Counted from the stretch's first letter, positions 16,985 to 28,509 are shown. The stretch: 39,788 bases of DNA from Spirulina sp. (GCA_011390265.1 JAABSU010000003.1:1-39788); one strand, 5' to 3'. Translations and numbers: made by a program. Notes: a model not told the origin generated them from the sequence alone.

Positions 16985-17766
16985 CACCAGAGCAGGGGGA
17001 AAAGCTCAAAGAACTGGGTCTTTATCTCCATGAAGTGCGCCGCAAACGCGCCCTCTCAACGGAGGCTTTAGCAACACAAACCAGCATCCCCCTCCGCTTA
17101 ATCAAAGCCATTGAAGCCGCCGATGACTCGGCTTTACCAGAGCCGATCTATATTCAAGCCTTGGTGCGCCGCATTGCCAATGCGCTCTATCTCAACGGCC
17201 AAGAATTGGCGGCGGCTTTTCCGGTGGAAACCCATTGGCAATCGATTCGTCCCACCTGGAAACCTGTATCCACTTCCCAGTTGCGCCCCTTTCATATGTA
17301 TTTGGTGTATATCGCCGTCTTGATTGGGGCCGTGAGTGGGTTATCGCTCTTGATTAAGCCATCGGGGCCACAGTTGGCCAGCGACAACGCCAGCGTTTCG
17401 GTGGAATCTGACCCCATTTCTGCCACGCCGGTGCAACCAGTACAAAATATTTCCAATCCATCCTCAACCCAAGCGCCTCCCAGTCAACACACCGAGGCAC
17501 AAATTTCCAATGATCGTGTTGTGGTGTCCATGACCCTCCAGGATGATTGCTGGTTGCGGGTGGTGGCGGATGGCGAGGTTGCCTTTGAGGGCACGTTACC
17601 GAAGGGCGAGAAACGCACTTGGGAAGCCAAAGAGCAGATCACGATTATGGCGGGGAATGCTGGCGGTGTTGTGGTGGCCATTAACAACGAAGAGGCGAAA
17701 CCCCTAGGGAATCCCGGCGCAGTTCAAACCGTCACCTATCGTCCCCCCAGCGGGGATCAATCCTAA
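16960..17766 (+). CDS. RodZ-like protein: N-terminal HTH + TM + DUF4115
   Basis: LKELGLYLHEVRRKRALSTEALATQTSIPLRLIKAIEAAD (HTH), single TM, DUF4115 (DDCWLRVVADGEVAFEGTLPKGEKRTWEAKEQITIMAGNAGGVVVAINN). Overlaps the preceding gene by 25 bp. Confidence 0.87.
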   Translation: MQTRNQPLTPEQGEKLKELGLYLHEVRRKRALSTEALATQTSIPLRLIKAIEAADDSALPEPIYIQALVRRIANALYLNGQELAAAFPVETHWQSIRPTWKPVSTSQLRPFHMYLVYIAVLIGAVSGLSLLIKPSGPQLASDNASVSVESDPISATPVQPVQNISNPSSTQAPPSQHTEAQISNDRVVVSMTLQDDCWLRVVADGEVAFEGTLPKGEKRTWEAKEQITIMAGNAGGVVVAINNEEAKPLGNPGAVQTVTYRPPSGDQS

Positions 17767-17842
17767 GGGTGGGGTGATATTCTTCGCACTATTGAGGGAT
17801 TCTTGAGGGATGGGGGCGCGTTAACCGCGCTCCCTTTTTTGG

Positions 17843-20800
17843 TCAGGAGGTCGGATGATGGAGGGGGAGTTCCAGGGTGAAGGTGCTGCCTTCTCCTGGG
17901 GTGGAGGTGCAGTAGAGTCGGCCCCGGTGGGTGTTGGTCATAATTTGGTAACTGGTGGAGAGTCCCATGCCGGTGCCGGTGCCGATGGGCTTGGTGGTGA
18001 AGAAGGGGTTAAAGATTTTGGCTTGGATGTCCGGCGTGATCCCGATGCCGTTGTCCTCAATGGCGATCGCCACTTGATCCTCACCTAAACGGGTCGTATG
18101 GATGACGATCCGACCTTGGTAGGTCTCGGCCCATTGGGGATCAAGGCTGTGCTGGCGCTCGTTAATGGCATCAATGGCATTGGCCAGCAAATTCATAAAG
18201 ACTTGATTCAACAGGCCACCGTAGCACTCCACCCGAGGCAAGGCCCCATAGTGTTTCTCGATCTGAATTTCCCGTTTGCCGCTGCGGCCATTGGTGCGGT
18301 TTTGCAAAATGACCATGGTGCTGTCGAGACTTTCGTGAATGTCCATGGCCTTGAGTTCTGCCTCATCAAGGCGGGAGAAGGTGCGCAGGGATTTGATAAT
18401 GTCCCGAATGCGAGCGGCACCAATTTGCATCGACTTGAGGGTTTTGGGGAGATCCCGAGCAATAAACTCCAGATCAACATCTTCCATCAGGGCTGCGATC
18501 GCCGCTGGAGGATCAGGATATACCGTTTGGTAAAGATGAATCAGTTCGAGGAGATCGTGGGCATAGTTGGCGGTATGGGTGAGGTTGCCATAGATAAAAC
18601 TCACTGGGTTATTGATTTCATGGGCAATCCCCGCCACCAACTGCCCCAAGCTGGACATTTTTTCCGCTTGGATGAGTTGAATCTGGGTTTCTTGGAGTTC
18701 CCGATAGGCCTGCTCTAGCTGTTGACTTTTGGATTGAGACTCTTGATAGAGTTGGGCTTGATAGATGGCGATCGCCACCTGATTCCCGAGGCTGTGCAAT
18801 AACTCAATTTCATCCTCCTGCCAGGGGCGATCGCGCCCCACCCGGCCCATTTCAAACGCGCCAATTTTGCCCCCGGCAGTATGAATCGGCAGCATGAAAT
18901 AGAGGTCAACCTTAACCTGCTCACAGAACACTTTTAAGGCGTGATCCGTTGTATTTTCAACATCTAACCGATAGGTTTCACCTGCAAAAATATGCTCAAA
19001 TAAAATAGGAAATGCGCTCAGGGGATAATTTCCTAACCAACTGTTCATTTCCGGTCGATGTTTCTCAACAATAACATTCCACTCGGGAGGATCTCGATCC
19101 TGCTCATACCACCCAAAGGTACAAATATCGACCCCAACCTCAACAAAAATTGCATTAACAGCATTTTGAACAATCGTCGCTAAATCGAGGGAATTACGCA
19201 CTTCAGTGCTAACTTCATTTAAGAGTTGACTCCGTTTCACTAATGCTTTTAACGCGGCTTCTACCTGCAATCGGTGCGTAATATCTCTTGCCGCTGCATA
19301 GATTGAATTTTCATAGGGAGCAGCAGACCATTCAATATAACGATAGCCGCCATTTTTAGCACGATAGCGATTCACAAATGACGTAACATTATTCTGATCC
19401 CCTAAATCAGCGATCGCCGCCAAAGTCGATTCAACATCATCGGGATGGACAAAATTAAGAAACGGTTGCCCCTCCAGTTCTGTTAAATCATAGCCTAACG
19501 TCCGTGACCAGGCTTGATTAAGGCGGCAAAAATTACCCTGTAGATCTGCAATACAGAGCAGTTCTAAGCCAACGTTAAAAAACTGCTCTAGTTCAAGCTG
19601 GGCTTGTTTTCGTTCACTAATATCACTGAATAAACCAATAAATTTGACGGGACGGCCCGCTTCATCTCGCTCCAAAATTTTGCCCCGGGACAATATCCAT
19701 TTATAGGAGCCATCACTGTGGCAAAGACGATGCTCACTTTCATAAACGGCTGTTTTTCCCTCAAGATAGTCAGACATCTCTGCATAGGCCTGTTGCCGAT
19801 CATCAGGATGAAGACGACTATCCCAATCTGCTGTTGTATAGGTTAACTCCGCCTCGCTACAGCCCAACAGCAGGAGCCACTCCCGCGAATAATTCACTGC
19901 ATTGGTTTGGAGATTCCACTCCCAAACCCCATCGCCTACCCCCTCTAGGAGAAAATCTAAACGGGCTTTACTTTCTTGCAGGGCAATTTCTGCCTGTTTG
20001 CGATCATCAATATAACTGGCAAGGCCTAGGCAAACGATCTCTTGATCAGGCCCTTCCTGTAACGGTGCTAAGTTGGCGCGATGCCAATAATATTGCCCAT
20101 CGGCGTGTAAAACTCGATATTCTAAACCCCGCACCCGCTCACCGCCTAAAACCGCCATAAAACCATTGACACAAATGGGTAAATCTTCAGGATGAACCAC
20201 ATCCACAAACGGACGTTGAATTAAAACAGTGAGTTCATATCCCATCACTGTTTTAAAGGTGGGGCTGACATAGCTAAATTGACCATTGCGATCAGCAATA
20301 AAGATCATATCATTGATGTTTTCAATGATATTGCGTAATTTATTTTCATTGGCTTGGAGAGCCAATTGATTGATTTTTTCGGTGGTAATATTGCGGATAT
20401 AACCATACCAAGTGGTGCCTCCATCTTTTTGTCGTTGGGGCGTGGCATAGCCTAATAACCACAGTTGTTGACCATCGGGATGATTGACGCGATATTCACA
20501 ATGCCAAGGGGTTAATTGGGCCGCAGAGTCCATAATGGACGCAAACACGCGATCAAAATCATCGGGGTGAATCACGCCGAGAACGACTTGGCAATCTTCC
20601 TGAACGGCTTCTGGACTCACGCCGTAGATCTGTCGAATGCCCTCACTGGCATAGGGAAACGACATGGTGTCATCGGGAGCAATGGAGAATTGAAAAAGCG
20701 CACCGGGAACATGGTGGGCAATTTGTTGCAGGCGATATTGACCGTCGGCGAGTTTTTTTTGTGCCTGGGTGCTCGATGCACTGGATTGTGCTGTTGGGGC

Positions 20801-21268
20801 TGGGGTGATATCCCGGAGGATGGAGAGGTGGAGGTGGGGTAAAAAATGGGCGATCGCCGTATAGGCAATGAGGCGGCGATCGCCCTCCCCTCGCAGCAGG
20901 TAAAATTCCCCCTCACTTTTGCCCTCAGTGAGGAACTGTTGCCATGTTTGTTGAAAATCCCGTTCCGAACCGGTCAAATCGGGAATCGATTGCCCCACAA
21001 TTGCGGCTACGGGGAAGCCAAACAGATCCCCAGCGATGGCATTTGCTGCGACATACTCCCCCTGATCATTGGCAATCAAGAGACCATCTAAGCTGGCGTT
21101 GAAAAGGGCTTGAAATGCTAGATTATGCCCACCGATCGCCCCGTCCTCTGCTGTAAGGCTTAGGACTGTGCCGCTGTCACCGATCCTTTGGTCAGAACTG
21201 GGATTCCCATCTGATTTCATGTTTTGACGGGAGAAAATTTTTGGCGAAACTTGGCGAGGGTAGGGCAT
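17843..21268 (-). CDS. Multi-PAS/GAF sensor histidine kinase
   Basis: Several PAS/PAC segments (e.g. ITTEKINQLALQANENKLRNIIENINDMIFIADRNGQFSYVSP), GAF, MSSLGQLVAGIAHEINNPVSFIYGNL, HATPase with DNGIGITPDIQAKIFNPFFTTKPIGTGTGMGL. Confidence 0.95.
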   Translation of the reverse strand: MPYPRQVSPKIFSRQNMKSDGNPSSDQRIGDSGTVLSLTAEDGAIGGHNLAFQALFNASLDGLLIANDQGEYVAANAIAGDLFGFPVAAIVGQSIPDLTGSERDFQQTWQQFLTEGKSEGEFYLLRGEGDRRLIAYTAIAHFLPHLHLSILRDITPAPTAQSSASSTQAQKKLADGQYRLQQIAHHVPGALFQFSIAPDDTMSFPYASEGIRQIYGVSPEAVQEDCQVVLGVIHPDDFDRVFASIMDSAAQLTPWHCEYRVNHPDGQQLWLLGYATPQRQKDGGTTWYGYIRNITTEKINQLALQANENKLRNIIENINDMIFIADRNGQFSYVSPTFKTVMGYELTVLIQRPFVDVVHPEDLPICVNGFMAVLGGERVRGLEYRVLHADGQYYWHRANLAPLQEGPDQEIVCLGLASYIDDRKQAEIALQESKARLDFLLEGVGDGVWEWNLQTNAVNYSREWLLLLGCSEAELTYTTADWDSRLHPDDRQQAYAEMSDYLEGKTAVYESEHRLCHSDGSYKWILSRGKILERDEAGRPVKFIGLFSDISERKQAQLELEQFFNVGLELLCIADLQGNFCRLNQAWSRTLGYDLTELEGQPFLNFVHPDDVESTLAAIADLGDQNNVTSFVNRYRAKNGGYRYIEWSAAPYENSIYAAARDITHRLQVEAALKALVKRSQLLNEVSTEVRNSLDLATIVQNAVNAIFVEVGVDICTFGWYEQDRDPPEWNVIVEKHRPEMNSWLGNYPLSAFPILFEHIFAGETYRLDVENTTDHALKVFCEQVKVDLYFMLPIHTAGGKIGAFEMGRVGRDRPWQEDEIELLHSLGNQVAIAIYQAQLYQESQSKSQQLEQAYRELQETQIQLIQAEKMSSLGQLVAGIAHEINNPVSFIYGNLTHTANYAHDLLELIHLYQTVYPDPPAAIAALMEDVDLEFIARDLPKTLKSMQIGAARIRDIIKSLRTFSRLDEAELKAMDIHESLDSTMVILQNRTNGRSGKREIQIEKHYGALPRVECYGGLLNQVFMNLLANAIDAINERQHSLDPQWAETYQGRIVIHTTRLGEDQVAIAIEDNGIGITPDIQAKIFNPFFTTKPIGTGTGMGLSTSYQIMTNTHRGRLYCTSTPGEGSTFTLELPLHHPTS

Positions 21269-21388
21269 AACTTAACAAACGACAGACAATTTAAACCTTA
21301 ACTGATCCTATTATCGATATTGCCGATCTTGGATCAATCCTTAACACCTAAAGATCGCTGTTCCCGGCCTTGGTAATGGGGACGTTGT

Positions 21389-22624
21389 TCAATCTGCCTG
21401 ATTAGGATTGGGTTCAGGCTCGGCCTCTGGGGCAGCGGTGGGGGCCGCCTCATCAGGCGCTTTTTCCGGCAGGATGTTGCCTGCTTCGGTTTGCTCCAGT
21501 TCATCAAAAAAGGGTCGAACATCCTTGCGAAGAACGGGATCCGAGAGCAGGGGTTTGCCGCGATCAATACTGGAAGGGGCAACATTCGGTAAAACTTCGT
21601 TAACCCCGGCTTCGGTGACGGTGCGCCCGCGACTGACAAAAAGGACAAGCTTGAGCGATCGCCCCACCTGTTGGCTAATGAATTTCTGCATCTCCTGCAC
21701 CTGCTTGGGGGTGATCTCTTCCACCAGGTCACTGGCCACCTGGATATTGAGGTAAACCACTGGGGTCTGGGCTGACCAGTCGATGCGGGTATCTAAGAGG
21801 GTGACATCTCGTTGGCCGATGGTAATCGTGTTCCGTACCAACAGGGCGCGAATATAGTCTTCTGCCCGGACGCGGCGAATTTGGGCGGCAAAGTTGGTTC
21901 CTAAGGGGATTGCGAGGATCAAAACGGAGATCACAGCCCAGAGCAGGGAATGGCTCATTTCGGTGTAGCCGGCCAACATAAACACCACCATGCAGGCGAG
22001 AACAATGCCGATGAGGTTGGTGAGATAGAGTAGGAAAGCCTGTTGACTAAAGACCCAAAAGCTCGGGGTTGAGAAGGCCCGAGACATGGCCAAGCCCACG
22101 ACACAAATGGGGGGCATCAGGGCCACGGCGATCGCCGTCCCCGCTAATACGTCACTAATGCCGGTGCGCACCTTCGCAAACCCACTAATGCCCCCAGCGG
22201 CGATCGCAATCCCTAAATCCACTAAACTCGGTTGAACCCGGGCCTGAAATTCGGAACCAAAGGAGGGAATCGGCGTGATTAGCCCCAGGGTCATGGAAAG
22301 GGCAATGGCCAGCACCGTGCCGCCGATGATCGACAGCAGCGATCGCCGCAGTAATTCTAAATCGCCTTCCAATGCCGCAAAGGCCAAACCCCGCAACGGC
22401 AACATCAACGGCGCAATAATCATCGCCCCAATAATCACCGCCGTACTATTGCTAATCAGGCCAAAGGTGGCAATGGCACAGGAACTGACGATCAAAACCA
22501 CATAGTTCAGACTCCAGCGGGCATCGACACTTAATTCCTGATGAAGTTGCTCCGTCGGTTTTTCCCGCATTGATGCAGGCAGGCGGCGAAGTTTTTGATA
22601 GTAGGGGGAAAAGCGCGATCGCAT
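21389..22624 (-). CDS. DUF389 domain-containing membrane protein
   Basis: SSCAIATFGLISNSTAVIIGAMIIAPLMLPLRGLAFA is the DUF389 signature; multiple TM helices. Confidence 0.93.
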   Translation of the reverse strand: MRSRFSPYYQKLRRLPASMREKPTEQLHQELSVDARWSLNYVVLIVSSCAIATFGLISNSTAVIIGAMIIAPLMLPLRGLAFAALEGDLELLRRSLLSIIGGTVLAIALSMTLGLITPIPSFGSEFQARVQPSLVDLGIAIAAGGISGFAKVRTGISDVLAGTAIAVALMPPICVVGLAMSRAFSTPSFWVFSQQAFLLYLTNLIGIVLACMVVFMLAGYTEMSHSLLWAVISVLILAIPLGTNFAAQIRRVRAEDYIRALLVRNTITIGQRDVTLLDTRIDWSAQTPVVYLNIQVASDLVEEITPKQVQEMQKFISQQVGRSLKLVLFVSRGRTVTEAGVNEVLPNVAPSSIDRGKPLLSDPVLRKDVRPFFDELEQTEAGNILPEKAPDEAAPTAAPEAEPEPNPNQAD

Positions 22625-22685
22625 GGCCTCACCGTAGACGAAGGATATTGTTATCCTAAGCTCCGGGGGTCAATCTTGGCCCCAG

Positions 22686-23312
22686 TTAGAGGGAGTAGGT
22701 GCGGGATGGCAATTGCGATTCCATTTTAAACTCGCGCATTTCTGAGCTTTGGGCCGCTTTGCGAATCAGATAGGCAAGGGCATAGTCGCCGTGGGGATGC
22801 TGATTGAGCGTCATCGCCAGGGCGAAAATTTGCTCCGCTAACTCCGGCCCCAATTTTTCGATCATCCCCTGGCGCTCACTGGCCACCGCCGCCTGTTCCC
22901 GGATTTGCATTTGCCATTCCCGCTCAAAAAACTGCTCTAAGGAACCGCTCACCCCTAACCGGGTCAATACATCCCATTCACCGCGATCGCACCAATACCC
23001 CTCACATTCTGGACAGCGTTCGAGATAAAAGGGGGTGAGATAGTCTACCTTCGTGCGGGTGAGGTAGCGTTGGCATTCTGGGCACAGGCCGGCCTTGCGA
23101 TCGCTCTCCCCTGGTGCAAAGTCGGCGATCGTCGGCTGGTTTAGGGTTGCGGTCGTCGCCGTTTGCGGGGAGGTTTTTCCCTGCCATTGGCGATAGGTTG
23201 GGGCCGGCAACCACTGGCCTTCGCAGGTGCCACAGCGTTGAACCCTGAGATCACCCCCGAGGGGTGTTTCGAGTAAAGCGGCGTTTCGACACTTCGGACA
23301 ATCCACAATCAA
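22686..23312 (-). CDS. zf-TFIIB domain-containing protein
   Basis: Repeated CPKC/CGTCEGQW and CPECQRYL/CPECEGYWCDRGEWD motifs. Confidence 0.9.
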   Translation of the reverse strand: MIVDCPKCRNAALLETPLGGDLRVQRCGTCEGQWLPAPTYRQWQGKTSPQTATTATLNQPTIADFAPGESDRKAGLCPECQRYLTRTKVDYLTPFYLERCPECEGYWCDRGEWDVLTRLGVSGSLEQFFEREWQMQIREQAAVASERQGMIEKLGPELAEQIFALAMTLNQHPHGDYALAYLIRKAAQSSEMREFKMESQLPSRTYSL

Positions 23313-23426
23313 GCTTGTCTTGAGTTAGTTTACGGTATCAATTTTAAAGGGTGATGTCCCTCCTCTCACCATCCTCAGGAGGGGTTTTGAAAAATTGTCA
23401 CTCAGCCTGTTGAGAGATGGGCGGGA

Positions 23427-25904
23427 TCAACCATCGGTGAGCAAAGATTGGGCAATGGCTAAAATTTGGTCAAAATCGTAGTTTTCGACAATTTTCAAAA
23501 GATGGTGATGGAGTTCTTCCCCCTCTGCCGGCAAGTATTGGAGGAGGCGACGAATCTCCTGCTCGTTGCATTGTTCCGCCGCCTCGCGGAGGGCGGCGGG
23601 CCAATCCGTGGGCATTTGCGGTTGTAATTCGGCAATGATGTCTATGGGGGACTGGGGGCGAGAGTCGCCATAGATATAGTCGAGTTTCAGGTGCTGACCA
23701 ATGCTCTGGAGTAGGGTTTGACTCTGAAAGGGTTTACTCAAGAAACCATTACAACCTGCCGCCAAAGCCGCTTGGCGATCGCTCTCAAACGCAAAAGCCG
23801 TCAGGGCAATAATCGGCGTATCCGGGTCTTGCTGGCGAATCTTCGCCGCCACCTGTAAACCATCCATTCCCGGCAGTTGAATATCGAGAAGAACGAGGTG
23901 GGGTTGCCATGTTGACCACAGAGCGAGCACCCCCGTGCCATCACTACAACACAGGACTTCAAAACCAATCGATTCGAGGAGATACGTCACTAAAAATTGA
24001 CCATCGGGTTCGTCATCGACTACTAAAATGCGGGGACGTTGGGGCAACTCTTGAAAACCGATGATGGTGTGGCCGGGCCGCCCCTGGAGGGGCAGCGGAC
24101 AGGAAGATGCTGCGGTGAAAGGCAGTGTCAGCGTAAAGCAAGACCCCTGGCCGGGGGTACTGGTGACGGTAATATCCCCCCCCATCAATTGGGCAAATTG
24201 GCGGCTAATCGGCAACCCTAAGCCGGTGCTGTCAGGGGTTTTTTGGCCGGTGGCGGTTTGGGTAAAGGCCTCAAAAATAGCCTCAAGGGCGGTGGGGGGA
24301 ATGCCGCAGCCCGTATCCGTAATGCTGAGTTGCAAATGGTGGGGATGAGGGGAGGTAAGGGAGGGCATGGGGGGGCGATTCTCCTGTGGAGACGTTGCTT
24401 GATCGCAGACCCTCAATTCCACCTTGCCCTGGGTCGTAAATTTCAACGCATTGCCCAACAAATTAATCAAAATCTGACGCAATTTACGCTCATCCCCATG
24501 GAGGTGATGGGGCACAGCCGGGTCAATGATCACCCGCAATACGATGCCTTGCTCCTGAGCACGGAGATAAAACAGAGATTTTAAATTATCAATGAGTTGA
24601 TAAAAATCAAAATCATGACAGTTTAAACTCACCCGTCCCGCTTCAATTTTGGAAAGTTCTAACACATCATTGATCAACATCAGCAGATGTTCACCGCTTT
24701 GATTCACGATTTCTAAATAGTGTTTTTGGGTGCGCCCCAAACTGGGATCGGCATTGAGTAATTGGGTAAAGCCCAGAATTGCATTTAAAGGGGTGCGCAG
24801 TTCGTGGCTCATATTGGCCAGAAATTGGCTTTTGGCCGCATTGGCTGCATCGGCCGCTTCCTTTGCCCGTTGGAGATCTTCCGCCTGTTTGCGGGTGTAA
24901 TCAAGCACATAGGCCTGTTGAATGGCGATCGTTAATTGCGCACTCAGATGCAAAAGCATGGTAATTTCGGGCTGTTGCCACATCCGGGGGCCAGTATTTT
25001 GATAAACCCCCACCAAACCCCAGAGAGCCGGCCCCACAAAGATCGGCACAATCACATAGGCTTTGGCCTGAACCCTGAGCAAAAATTGATAATAGCAATC
25101 AGTAAACCCGGCGACACTGACATCATCGACACAGCGATAGTCATAGCGACTTTGAAAAGCCTGTCCCTGGATGGCTTGTAGATGGGTGTCGGTAATGCGC
25201 TCGGACTTTTGAATTAAGGTGGCTAAATTGCAATTTTCGATTTGATAAAATTGCTCATTGGGCAGGAGTTGATCCGACAGGGGTTGCCAAGTGGGGGCCA
25301 CGGATTCGGCCACAATTTCCCCGCTCCAATCGGAACTAAAACGATAAATAATGGTGCGATCGCATTGCAATTGTTCCCGCACGGCTTGAGTCATGGCCGA
25401 AAAAATGTGCTCAAGCTCCAAACTGTGGCGAATGCCCTCAATGGCGTAGTGGATTAACCGCTCCCGCTCCGCTGCGATGGCTAACGCCGATTCTGCTTCT
25501 TTCTGGGTCGTGATATCGGTGATCAGGCCATGCCAAAGCAGCGTTCCATCGGGCTGCTGTTCCGGGCGGGCCTGGGTCTGTACCCAGTGGAGTTTGCCCC
25601 CCGGCATTAAAACCCGCCAAGCGGCTTGCCAAGGGCATCGGTCTTGGGTCGCAGCCCCTAAGGTGGCTTGAATACTGGCGAGATCATCGGGGTGGGCTGT
25701 GGCGAAGAGGGCGAACCCCTGGCTGGCCATCAACACCTCTGAGGTGATGCCCAATAATTCAGCACTGGCCGGACTGACGTAGGGAAACGTGATTTCTCCC
25801 GTGGGCGTTAATTCTAATTGATAAAGCACGCCCGGCAAATGATGGGAGAGATCCAGCATCATTTGGGCTGTGTCTGAAGAAAAAGGTGATCGTTTGTGGG
25901 GCAT
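23427..25904 (-). CDS. Hybrid sensor histidine kinase (PAS-GAF-HisKA-HATPase-REC)
   Basis: PAS, phytochrome-like GAF ([24 protein letters not shown]), [24 protein letters not shown]-terminal REC ([20 protein letters not shown]...[14 protein letters not shown]). Confidence 0.95.
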   Translation of the reverse strand: MPHKRSPFSSDTAQMMLDLSHHLPGVLYQLELTPTGEITFPYVSPASAELLGITSEVLMASQGFALFATAHPDDLASIQATLGAATQDRCPWQAAWRVLMPGGKLHWVQTQARPEQQPDGTLLWHGLITDITTQKEAESALAIAAERERLIHYAIEGIRHSLELEHIFSAMTQAVREQLQCDRTIIYRFSSDWSGEIVAESVAPTWQPLSDQLLPNEQFYQIENCNLATLIQKSERITDTHLQAIQGQAFQSRYDYRCVDDVSVAGFTDCYYQFLLRVQAKAYVIVPIFVGPALWGLVGVYQNTGPRMWQQPEITMLLHLSAQLTIAIQQAYVLDYTRKQAEDLQRAKEAADAANAAKSQFLANMSHELRTPLNAILGFTQLLNADPSLGRTQKHYLEIVNQSGEHLLMLINDVLELSKIEAGRVSLNCHDFDFYQLIDNLKSLFYLRAQEQGIVLRVIIDPAVPHHLHGDERKLRQILINLLGNALKFTTQGKVELRVCDQATSPQENRPPMPSLTSPHPHHLQLSITDTGCGIPPTALEAIFEAFTQTATGQKTPDSTGLGLPISRQFAQLMGGDITVTSTPGQGSCFTLTLPFTAASSCPLPLQGRPGHTIIGFQELPQRPRILVVDDEPDGQFLVTYLLESIGFEVLCCSDGTGVLALWSTWQPHLVLLDIQLPGMDGLQVAAKIRQQDPDTPIIALTAFAFESDRQAALAAGCNGFLSKPFQSQTLLQSIGQHLKLDYIYGDSRPQSPIDIIAELQPQMPTDWPAALREAAEQCNEQEIRRLLQYLPAEGEELHHHLLKIVENYDFDQILAIAQSLLTDG

Positions 25905-26123
25905 TTCAGCTTTCTAGGTCTACCCTCGGCTAAGATACGAGAATTCTGGATCTGTCCAGGAGGTAGCAAAAACATCGGCGATCGCACAGACTGTAATCCA
26001 GTTTTTGAGACAGTTTTTTTGAAAAGTCTGGTCTCAGTATACCCCAGCAGAACCGCTCTGAGGGGAAAGACCCTCCGGCCGACTCACTGATGGGTGCATC
26101 TCACTTTTACCAGCACTTCAGAT

Positions 26124-26182
26124 AACCCACCCCGATCCCAAGAGGGGCTTTTTCAATATTTCCCCCGTGGTCGGGGTGGGTT
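26124..26182. repeat. Perfect 12-bp inverted repeat with internal GGGG/CCCC
   Basis: AACCCACCCCGA (26124-26135) / TCGGGGTGGGTT (26171-26182) in the intergenic region. Confidence 0.7.
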
Positions 26183-26262
26183 CAAGTTCAATGTTGCCTA
26201 ACTGCGGCCCATCCCCCCCCAGGGGCTTAGGGGCAGGGGGAAGCGATCAAACTCGCGGCAGC

Positions 26263-26622
26263 CTAGACCAAACGGCGCAGGGTTTTTTTGAGTAGCTCAA
26301 TATCCACCGGCTTCGCCAGATAATCATCAGCTCCTAACATCGTTCCCCAGGTTTTATCAACTTCAGTGCCCTTGGTGGAGCAAATCACCACGGGGATTTT
26401 TTTAGTGTCTGGATTTCCTTTCAGTTCCCGACAAAATTCAAACCCACTTTGTCCGGGTAAAATCACATCCAGAAAAATAATATTAGGGGGATTTGGGGTT
26501 AATTTACCCTTCGCTTCTTCAACACTAGAGGTGCTAATGACATTAAAGCCAGCTTCTTTGAGCGATCGCGTCATATATTCCCGATCTGTCAGGCTATCCT
26601 CTACAACTAGGGCAATTTTCAT
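26263..26622 (-). CDS. Single-domain response regulator (CheY-like REC)
   Basis: MKIALVVEDSLTDREYMTRSLKEAGFNVISTSS...IIFLDVILPGQSGFEFCRELK...VICSTKGTEVDKTWGTMLGADDYLAKPV. Start chosen at MKIALVVED; track start is 26661. Confidence 0.93.
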   Translation of the reverse strand: MKIALVVEDSLTDREYMTRSLKEAGFNVISTSSVEEAKGKLTPNPPNIIFLDVILPGQSGFEFCRELKGNPDTKKIPVVICSTKGTEVDKTWGTMLGADDYLAKPVDIELLKKTLRRLV

Positions 26623-26874
26623 GGGTTCAAGATTACAATAAAAGCTGAGGTTTAGGGACAAGGGATTCTAACACAGTTGGCATCGAGAATTCTCCGCCTT
26701 AATGCTGGTCAACGCATCGTCAACGGTGAATTAGACTGAAGAAATTCAGCTATTGTACGGGTCTACCACGTTCAATCTATCATACGCAATCAAGCTTAGG
26801 ACTTTCAAGGTCTTGAATTTTTACTGAGGCAACAGCGGATCTTGACCCTTGGCCTGCCCTTGATCCGATGGGGT

Positions 26875-28509
26875 TCAATCCTCAACGGTATTGATGGGCA
26901 AAAAGATTTGCGACGGTTGGTTTTGCCCCGATCCGATCGTGAGGGTAATCACAGCAGCCTCCTGGATGGGGGTGAGGGGAGCCGGTGTAGCAACTCCGCC
27001 ATTAATGGGGTAGGCGGGGAAATTGGCGGCGCTGATGCTGAGGCGTAGACAATGGCCGGGGGGCAATTGGATGCAGGTGGCTTGGAGGGGGATGCGGATC
27101 GGCTGGGTGGTGGTGGTGTGGCGGCGGTAGCCTTGGCAGATGTTATAGACCTGGCCATCGGGATAGACATCCGCCAAAATGACGCAGAGATCATAACTGG
27201 GGGTGCTGGCGGTGCAGTGGAGTTCAACGATCGCCTCCCCAGCGATCGCCAATGTTTCCCCCAAGGGTGGCGTAGTGTAGGTGAGGATATCGGTGCGGTG
27301 ATCGAGGGCGGTGCGGGCCATGGCGCCGCTGGGGTGGCTGGCGTGGCCGCCGTGGCTGGGGACGGGCCGCCAAGGGTCGTGGATCAGCGTATCCTGTTGA
27401 TTGGGGATGCCTTCGGCGGTGAAGGGGATCAACGTGCCGCCATCGGTGCGGACGCTGGCCAAGCCATTGCTGGCTAAATAGCAGGATTGATAATTGGCTT
27501 GGGGAAAATCGCTAAAGGATCGCCATTGGTTTGTGCCCATTTCAAAGAGCCATACGGGATCATCAGCCATTAAGCCGGTATCTTTGCCCTTGAGCCAATG
27601 GTCAAACCAACGAATTTGTAACCCATCCACAGGGCTAAGGGCGGCGGCCCCATAGTCCAAATCCCCCCCTGGGGGACTCCAGGGTAAATGGCCCCAAGGG
27701 CCGACGAGGAGGAGTTGGGGGGCATCGGTTTGCGATCGCATTTGTCGATAGAGGCGGAGATTGCCCCGCAAATAGGAGTCATACCAGCCGCCGATGTGGA
27801 GCATGGGCAGTTCTAACCCGGTTAATTGGGGTTGGCGCTGTTGCCAATAGTCGTCGTAGTGGGAGTGGTGGAGCCAGTCGAAATAGAAGGGGGCGTATTT
27901 ATGGAGGCTCTCGATGAAGTGGTGGGGGGGGCTATAGAAGGGGAGATGGCGGGAAGCGGTGTAGAGGCTCTCGAAGGCGGGGCGATCGCCCTGAATCCGG
28001 GCCGCTTCCGCCGCCAATTGCACCGCCCAACCGAGGTTAGCCTGGAGGCAAAAAGCACCGTTTTCATAGACCCAATCCCGGTAGAGGTCATAGCCCACCA
28101 TGGCGGGGGCGATGGCCTTCAGGGCCGGGGGGCGGTTTTGGGCGGCATAGAGTTGGGTCATCCCCTGATAGGAAAACCCATACATCCCCACCGCGCCGCT
28201 ACTTCCCGGCAGGGCAGCCGCCCAGGCCACCGCATCCTCCCCGTCTGCCTGTTCATGGCAAAAAGGCTCAAAAATGCCCTCGGAACTGCCCCGGCCCCGC
28301 ACATCTTGAATGACGACGATGTAACCCTGAGCCGCATACCAACGGGGGGGAGCGTAAACCACCGTTGAAGCAATGGCCCGGCCGTAGGGTTGCCGCATCA
28401 GGAGCACGGGATAATCCCCCTCATCTTCAGGGCGATAAATATCCGCATCAAGGCGCACCCCGTCGCGGGTCTGCATGGATCGAGTTTCACAACAAATTTT
28501 CACGCTCAA
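26875..28509 (-). CDS. CocE/NonD family hydrolase (X-Pro dipeptidyl-peptidase S15-like)
   Basis: DGVRLDADIYRPEDEGDYPVLLMRQPYG, VIQDVRGRGSSEG, GMYGFSYQGMTQLYAA, C-terminal jelly-roll (RLSISAANFPAYPIN). Alternative start MQTRDGVRL. Confidence 0.95.
   Translation of the reverse strand: MSVKICCETRSMQTRDGVRLDADIYRPEDEGDYPVLLMRQPYGRAIASTVVYAPPRWYAAQGYIVVIQDVRGRGSSEGIFEPFCHEQADGEDAVAWAAALPGSSGAVGMYGFSYQGMTQLYAAQNRPPALKAIAPAMVGYDLYRDWVYENGAFCLQANLGWAVQLAAEAARIQGDRPAFESLYTASRHLPFYSPPHHFIESLHKYAPFYFDWLHHSHYDDYWQQRQPQLTGLELPMLHIGGWYDSYLRGNLRLYRQMRSQTDAPQLLLVGPWGHLPWSPPGGDLDYGAAALSPVDGLQIRWFDHWLKGKDTGLMADDPVWLFEMGTNQWRSFSDFPQANYQSCYLASNGLASVRTDGGTLIPFTAEGIPNQQDTLIHDPWRPVPSHGGHASHPSGAMARTALDHRTDILTYTTPPLGETLAIAGEAIVELHCTASTPSYDLCVILADVYPDGQVYNICQGYRRHTTTTQPIRIPLQATCIQLPPGHCLRLSISAANFPAYPINGGVATPAPLTPIQEAAVITLTIGSGQNQPSQIFLPINTVED

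Noticed and set aside
25905-26120. Possible 6S/SRP-type RNA
   Set aside because: Some local structure, but no conserved 6S or SRP signature could be recognised by eye; an Rfam scan would be needed.
27826-28368. 180-aa plus-strand ORF and other long antisense ORFs (e.g. 18098-18718, 27052-27477)
   Set aside because: Low-complexity Gly/Ala/Val-rich shadows of well-supported minus-strand genes; typical of GC-rich coding DNA.
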